Shown: piece by piece, positions 59,780 through 64,000 of the stretch | Position numbering within the stretch: position 1 is the first letter of the stretch | How the letters are laid out: each line of letters opens with the position of its first letter | Assembly: GCF_000063445.1 (NCBI RefSeq) | Contig: NC_009464.1 | Location: 868,001-932,000, forward strand | Direction of reading: 5' to 3' | Origin: Methanocella arvoryzae MRE50 | GTDB lineage: Archaea > Halobacteriota > Methanocellia > Methanocellales > Methanocellaceae | DNA length: 64,000 bases | The notes under the pieces: model-generated | The model's database searches: none | Told to the model about the DNA's origin: nothing | Seen by the model: the letters and a program-made list of their open reading frames with translations, nothing else | Made by a program: the position numbers and the translations under genes

Positions 59780-60493
59780 GTGTCACAGGTTACAGCTTTT
59801 TCATTCGACGACAAAATCCGGGAGCTAAAAGAAGAGCTCAGGGGTCTCGAAGAGTACCCCGACGAGCAGTTCCTGCAGATCATCAAGGACGTAGGCTTCG
59901 AGTGCACCCTCTGCGGCAAGTGCTGCACCAGGAATTTTAATGATCATGCCTTCCTGCTCGACGACGATGCCGAAATTATCAGGAGCCTCGATGAGAGCGC
60001 CCTTGTGCCGGCGCCTTACTACGAGTTCTGCGACCAGAACGGGGAGTTCTACGTTTCCGGCTATGCCATACGGGCAAACCGGGACGGCACCTGCCACTTC
60101 CTGGAAAAGGGGCGGTGCAGGATCTACGAGCGGCGCCCGCAGATCTGCCGGATTTACCCGTACATGCTCCACCGGGAGGAGGACGACGAGGGAGTCTTCG
60201 ACTGGAGGCAGATCAGCGGCCTGAACAGGCACGGCAGCTACCATGCCAGTATAGGGGACGAAGAGTGCCGGCAGATAGCGGGAGAAGTGAGGGAGTACGA
60301 AAACGGCTTCCTGAAACAGGAACTGGCGTTCCTTGAGGCGATCAGGGGGCACTTCGAGAAGCAGGGGCTCAAACACTCGCCCATGGCTTATGATCGGCAG
60401 ATGCGCCTGTTCGAGAGAGGCGGCAAGGTCAGGGTAAACGTATTCTACAAGGGCGGGTTTGTGCCGGCCGCTACCACGAAGAAGGACTATTGA
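59780..60493 (+). CDS. YkgJ-type cysteine-cluster protein (intact copy)
   Basis: 237 residues. The YkgJ family has a zinc- or iron-binding cysteine cluster, here FECTLCGKCCTRNF (about 38-51) and HFLEKGRCRIYERRPQICRI (about 105-124). It may bind an Fe-S cluster or zinc. Function is not established for the family. The start is uncertain: the GTG at 59780 directly adjoins GGGAGG, which leaves no spacer; no better ATG, GTG or TTG precedes the conserved region. A truncated duplicate lies 1.3 kb upstream. Confidence 0.82.
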   Translation: MSQVTAFSFDDKIRELKEELRGLEEYPDEQFLQIIKDVGFECTLCGKCCTRNFNDHAFLLDDDAEIIRSLDESALVPAPYYEFCDQNGEFYVSGYAIRANRDGTCHFLEKGRCRIYERRPQICRIYPYMLHREEDDEGVFDWRQISGLNRHGSYHASIGDEECRQIAGEVREYENGFLKQELAFLEAIRGHFEKQGLKHSPMAYDRQMRLFERGGKVRVNVFYKGGFVPAATTKKDY

Positions 60494-60565
60494 GACGATC
60501 ATTTTGTTCTGGCATAGCGAAGGTACATAAAGTCAGAGCGTGTTCATGTAAAAGAGTGTGTTTAA

Positions 60566-60703
60566 TTGAAGTGTCCAGATTGTGATGTAGAAAGTGCCTT
60601 TTTAGGTTATGTGAACGTAGCCCAGCGCAAGAGCGGAAGCTCGGTCAGGCTGGCTCAGTACAAATGCCCTAAATGCGAGCAGGTGTTTGAGAAGCGCCGC
60701 TAA
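60566..60703 (+). CDS. 45-residue zinc-ribbon protein
   Basis: A small frame with two CxxC pairs: KCPDCD near the start and KCPKCE near the end, separated by 28 residues, followed by VFEKRR. This is the classic layout of a compact zinc ribbon. It starts with TTG at 60566 and stops with TAA at 60701-60703. A weak TATA-like element lies near 60525-60533. Possible roles are in transcription or RNA binding, but none is shown by the context. Confidence 0.7.
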   Translation: MKCPDCDVESAFLGYVNVAQRKSGSSVRLAQYKCPKCEQVFEKRR

Positions 60704-60825
60704 GCCGGATTTATTGTATTCCTCTACGGCTGCCGGTGACTATGTGAACTACCGCAGCCGGATATTATCTCGTACCTCAGGGAAATGTATAGCGCCTGTT
60801 ACTATGGAGACATGCAGGTGCATGA

Positions 60826-60851
60826 TAAAATAAAAAGGGGGGTTAACCCCC
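60826..60851 (-). terminator. Terminator of the large surface protein gene
   Basis: On the minus strand GGGGGTTAACCCCC (60838-60851) follows the stop codon at 60862 closely and is succeeded by TTTTTTATTTTAT. Confidence 0.75.
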
Positions 60852-60861
60852 GAATTCTTTT

Positions 60862-63492
60862 CTATCTCCGCCTGAAGAACAGCCAGTAGCCTGCCCCGGC
60901 GACGATTACGAGTACTGCAAAGCCGATCACTGCCATATACAGTACTGGCATCTGGCCCCGGCCTTCACCGGAAGATGCTGGTGTAGGCGATGCTGTCGAC
61001 GGCACTTCGGTGGAGGCAGGCGTGGGCACCGGGGTAGCCGTGGCCGGAGCCGGCGTCGGAGTAGCGGGAGTAGCCGTGGGCGACGGAGTAACGGCAGGCT
61101 CTGGCGTCTTCGTTGCCAGGGCATCGTAGATCATCGTCCCGCTGATCGGGTCGTATATCTGCATCACCCGGGTACCATTAACATATACGATGGCGGTCTC
61201 GTGTCCGTAGGGATTTGAGATCGACACCGGCTGTCCCGGTTCCGCAGGAGTCGGAGCAGGCGTCGGGACAGGAGTAGGCGTCGGAGCAGGCGTGACTGTC
61301 AAGTCTGCTACCCAGCTCGTTTCGCCCCAGGCGCTCCAGCTAGTTCCATCAAATACCTTCACCCTGAAATAGTAAGTTTGCCCGTCGGTCAGGGGGCTTC
61401 CGGAATAAGTGACCGAGGTAGCAGAGGTGGTTGCAGGCGCCGGGTCCCAGATGTTTATCCCGGTGCCGCCAGCGCCGGTCCAGGCCTCCGCTTCGTACAT
61501 AGTCTGGGGAGCGCCTTCAGTGTCTGTATAGGTCCACGAGATAGTGGGCGTCTGGCCTCCCGGAGTCACGCTGACAGGGGTGGAGGAGGGCGGCATGTTG
61601 ATCTCGAGGCCGTCCCAGGCGATCTCGACCCAGCGGTTCCGAACATCTTCGTACTGCCAGGTCCTCCTTACGTCATCCGAAGCTGAAAGCGTGCCGGTGA
61701 TATCGGCGCCGCCTGCGGACAGGTCACGGGCATACACCATGTTACCCGGGACTTCGCCACGCGACAGGCCTGCGTAGTCGATCGCCGCAGGATCGTACAT
61801 GTAGTCCTGCCATATCCGTACTTTGTAGTCTCCGTCCGGATCGGGGAGATAGAGGCTCAGGTCGAATACGTGAGTCTGGTCGCCAGATACGGGTACAGAC
61901 CAGGCGTCTCTCTGCACCCAGCCATCGCCATCGTAAGTGTAGACGAAATAAGTACCCATAGGGATATAGTAGCCTTCAGACATGAAGACGAAGCTGCGGG
62001 CTTCTCCTGCCGCCGGCGGCACAGCAAACTCCAGCGTCATCGACTCTGCAGAGGCAAGGAAAGCGTAGCCATTATCGGAAGTTGTCACTGCCGCCAGAAG
62101 ATCGCCGCCAGACTGGTGGACAGCGCTAAGAGGCTCCAGCGTGTTGATGACTACCGGCGCCTGAGGGGAAGCATCCAGGCCGACATAGTCGAGCAGATGA
62201 TACTTACCTTCGTTACACGAGGTGGAGTAAAGCCTGACAAGCTTACTATTTGTCAGGTGTCCTGCCAGATCGTACGCGTTCGTCGCCCATTCCATGCGCG
62301 GGTAAAAGTGGTTGACGGTGACCCAGTTTCCCCCTGCATCCTGAGTCTGCACCAGTATACGGGGGGCGGCAGGGATAGGGCTTCCGATGTCGGCGTCCTG
62401 CTGGAAGCCCTGAGCCCTGAGCACAAGGGTAGCACCAGCAGAGGTGTCCACATTGCCGAAATCGAGGATAACGTAGTCGCCATTGTAAAGCCTGACGGCG
62501 TAATCATCCTCCGTTGCGACCATGGCTGCTACATTGCTCCCATTATCGGCTACTGCACTCAGGGGCGGAGATGGAGTATGGTAGGTCCAGATATTGCCGG
62601 CCTCATCGTTAGCCACCCTGACGCTGGCCGGATGATCTATCGTAATCAGCCTCACCATATCAGTATAGGAGGCTTCGTCGTTCACTTCCTGCAACACGAA
62701 GGAATACTTGCCGTCCCGGGGCACGGTAGCCGCGTTAAGCAGGTAGTAATCGACGTACTCCTGAGCCGGGCCTCTGGCAGTGGAATAGACATCGTTGTCG
62801 AGCCGGTAACCGGAGCCATCCCAGCTGCCCACCCACGGGCAGGATGCGGATATGCTGAGGTCCTCCGACGCTTCCAGCGTCAGTGCCGTCCTGGTAGCGG
62901 GTGCTTCAGATATGACCACAGCTACGTCGTCGATATAGAAGCCAGCCATGTTATAGGGTGTGGATAAAAAGTAGTCATTATTGTCGGCGTACAGGCGGAA
63001 GCGCAGGTATATATCCTGCCCTGAGTACTCAGATACATCGAAATAGTAGCCCGTCCATTCGCCGGACATCCTGTTGAAGAACTGAGATTTCGTCACCCAG
63101 GTAGTGCCGTCGGCGGAGACCTGAAACTCGCCCCTGTCCAGCATCTCGTCGATGAAGATCCAGGCGTAGAACCGGACCCGGGCAGTTTCGTCGGCGGTAA
63201 GCGCCGGTATCGAGATCGCCGGCGATGTCAGGTACGAATTGGAGTTTTTGGGCACGCTGCCGGTTGTGATCGCGGTGCCCCAGCAGCCAGACCCCTGGTG
63301 AGCACCGCCCGGCCCGTTCGGAGCTACAGGCGTCCCCCACTGCCACTGGTCACTGGTACCGGAGTGCAGATAGCCCCCGTCACTATCTTCGAAACCTTCG
63401 GAGTAAACGATAGTTTCGGCGCACGCTGGAGCCGCCAGTAGTGTGAAAGCCACGGCCACCAGTAGTATCAGAACAAGCTTTTTCCAGCCCAT
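60862..63492 (-). CDS. Large secreted multidomain surface protein
   Basis: 876 residues. A signal peptide (about 1-25, KLVLILLVAVAFTLLAAPAC) leads to a MAM/jelly-roll-like domain (about 28-195, VYSEGFEDSDGGYLHSGTSD) also seen beside immune inhibitor A peptidases, then several beta-rich domains (about 200-640) and a fibronectin III-like domain (about 650-745, with PLTDGQTYYFRVKVFDG). Two Thr/Pro-rich linkers (TPAPTPTPVPTPAPTPAEPG and a second near 815-845) flank a short beta domain. The end is a membrane segment plus RRR (VLVIVAGAGYWLFFRRR). The tail is a stop-transfer anchor, not the PGF-type signal of the protein at 25850. Confidence 0.88.
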   Translation of the reverse strand: MGWKKLVLILLVAVAFTLLAAPACAETIVYSEGFEDSDGGYLHSGTSDQWQWGTPVAPNGPGGAHQGSGCWGTAITTGSVPKNSNSYLTSPAISIPALTADETARVRFYAWIFIDEMLDRGEFQVSADGTTWVTKSQFFNRMSGEWTGYYFDVSEYSGQDIYLRFRLYADNNDYFLSTPYNMAGFYIDDVAVVISEAPATRTALTLEASEDLSISASCPWVGSWDGSGYRLDNDVYSTARGPAQEYVDYYLLNAATVPRDGKYSFVLQEVNDEASYTDMVRLITIDHPASVRVANDEAGNIWTYHTPSPPLSAVADNGSNVAAMVATEDDYAVRLYNGDYVILDFGNVDTSAGATLVLRAQGFQQDADIGSPIPAAPRILVQTQDAGGNWVTVNHFYPRMEWATNAYDLAGHLTNSKLVRLYSTSCNEGKYHLLDYVGLDASPQAPVVINTLEPLSAVHQSGGDLLAAVTTSDNGYAFLASAESMTLEFAVPPAAGEARSFVFMSEGYYIPMGTYFVYTYDGDGWVQRDAWSVPVSGDQTHVFDLSLYLPDPDGDYKVRIWQDYMYDPAAIDYAGLSRGEVPGNMVYARDLSAGGADITGTLSASDDVRRTWQYEDVRNRWVEIAWDGLEINMPPSSTPVSVTPGGQTPTISWTYTDTEGAPQTMYEAEAWTGAGGTGINIWDPAPATTSATSVTYSGSPLTDGQTYYFRVKVFDGTSWSAWGETSWVADLTVTPAPTPTPVPTPAPTPAEPGQPVSISNPYGHETAIVYVNGTRVMQIYDPISGTMIYDALATKTPEPAVTPSPTATPATPTPAPATATPVPTPASTEVPSTASPTPASSGEGRGQMPVLYMAVIGFAVLVIVAGAGYWLFFRRR

Positions 63493-63658
63493 GTCAATAT
63501 CCCAACATTAGAAGTTTTTCAGGCTTTGAACAAAACAGGTAATTTGGGGAAAAGCACTTAAGATTGTCGGTTATTCGCTTAACCGATCTCTGCCCAACCA
63601 AAAATGGTTAATATAGGCCAGGCCATAGAATTCTAATTTATACTATTTGGTGGAGACT

Positions 63659-64000
63659 ATGACCAGGACAAACATACCCGAAAAAGGAGCGATCATCCAG
63701 AGAGACATGGAGACGTTTTCGATATCGCCCCACATCCCCGGCGGCTTTGTCGAGCCCGCAATGCTGAGGAAAATCGCCGACGTGGCCGAGAAATATGGCG
63801 CCAGGTACGTGAAGATCACGGGCGCCCAGCGCATTGCCATCATCGGAATACGTGAAGAAGCCCTGGACGACGCCTGGGCGGAGTTCGACGATCGCTCCAA
63901 GGCCATAGGCATGACGATCAGGAGCATCCAGATGTGCCCCGGCACAAGGGCGTGCAAGAAGGCCAGACAGGACAGCCCCGGGCTGGGCTTTGCCCTCGAT
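63659..64000 (+). CDS. Sulfite/nitrite reductase-like protein, N-terminal fragment
   Basis: 114 residues visible; the frame runs off the window. The N-terminus has a ferredoxin-like half domain (HIPGGFVEPAMLRKIADVAE, YVKITGAQRIAIIGI) and then MCPGTRACKKARQDS, the beginning of the 4Fe-4S/siroheme site of nitrite and sulfite reductases. Methanogens carry small dissimilatory sulfite reductase-like proteins of this type (role uncertain). The ATG at 63659 has GGTGGAG at a short distance; an in-frame alternative was not seen. Confidence 0.85.
   Translation, partial: MTRTNIPEKGAIIQRDMETFSISPHIPGGFVEPAMLRKIADVAEKYGARYVKITGAQRIAIIGIREEALDDAWAEFDDRSKAIGMTIRSIQMCPGTRACKKARQDSPGLGFALD

Noticed and set aside
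1-64000. tRNA and rRNA genes
   Set aside because: I looked for GTTCGAATCC-type T-loop sequences with matching acceptor stems and found none that fold as tRNA; no rRNA segments were recognised.

Overview
The window reads as chromosomal DNA of a methanogenic euryarchaeon. The strongest markers are an F420-dependent methylene-tetrahydromethanopterin dehydrogenase (mtd, 29967-30791), two adjacent methanofuran biosynthesis genes (mfnD and mfnF, 36550-38375), an archaeal-type S-adenosylmethionine synthetase, aIF2 beta, an archaeal MCM helicase, separate Kae1 and Bud32 KEOPS genes, a V4R regulator of the MsvR type, and TATA-box promoters often about 25 bases ahead of a start codon (leaderless genes). 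The moderately high GC content and the gene families resemble Methanocellales (Rice Cluster I) or Methanosarcinales. Placement in Methanocella is my inference and cannot be proved from the sequence alone.

Layout. 1-7017: tail of a DUF3160 protein, a coiled-coil protein, the overlapping condensin genes smc-scpA-scpB, and mat. 7047-8257: a palindromic repeat and a radical SAM gene of the AmrS family. 8758-14414: a block with a membrane-anchored surface protein carrying a cytoplasmic winged helix, an actin-fold protein lacking the usual acidic residues in both phosphate loops, a prepilin peptidase and an AAA+ ATPase. 14533-16396: a metallo-beta-lactamase protein, a second palindromic repeat and an Lrp-type regulator. 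16617-19936 (minus strand): mcm with a 167-residue mini-intein, aIF2 beta and DUF424. 20056-29679: an ABC-2 exporter, a hydrolase, a TrmB-like domain protein, an MFS carrier, a PfkB homologue without its catalytic Asp, a surface protein with a PGF-CTERM-like tail, a cation exchanger, KEOPS genes and a small membrane protein. 29967-32623: mtd, two PsiE-like membrane proteins and truA. 32724-33126: a third repeat cluster. 33240-39400: a GlcD-type flavoprotein, small proteins, surE, the methanofuran pair and a lipoprotein. 39565-44704: a type IV pilus-like secretion operon (ATPase, double-length membrane platform, FlaH-like protein without a P-loop). 44761-53688: an MsvR-type regulator with a clear operator, three sensor kinases and a purine-type permease. 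53849-64000: a possible ribbon-helix-helix protein, membrane and beta-propeller surface proteins, a DJ-1 protein flanked by a broken and an intact copy of a cysteine-cluster gene, a 45-residue zinc ribbon, a large surface protein and the start of a sulfite reductase-like protein.

How parts fit together. smc, scpA and scpB are translationally coupled and should yield the condensin complex. mcm, aIF2 beta and DUF424 form a tight information-processing operon. mfnD and mfnF are coupled by a four-base overlap that requires an ATA start codon. The prepilin peptidase at 12169 could serve the pilus operon at 39727, but no pilin gene is visible in the window. Three sensor kinases sit within 7.2 kb with no receiver-domain gene in sight, and one has an eroded ATP-binding domain. 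The best candidates for something undescribed are the surface-receptor plus actin-fold gene pair at 8758-12100, the pilus operon with its non-canonical FlaH-like member, and the word-based palindromic repeats at three sites. No tRNA, rRNA, CRISPR array or insertion sequence was recognised.
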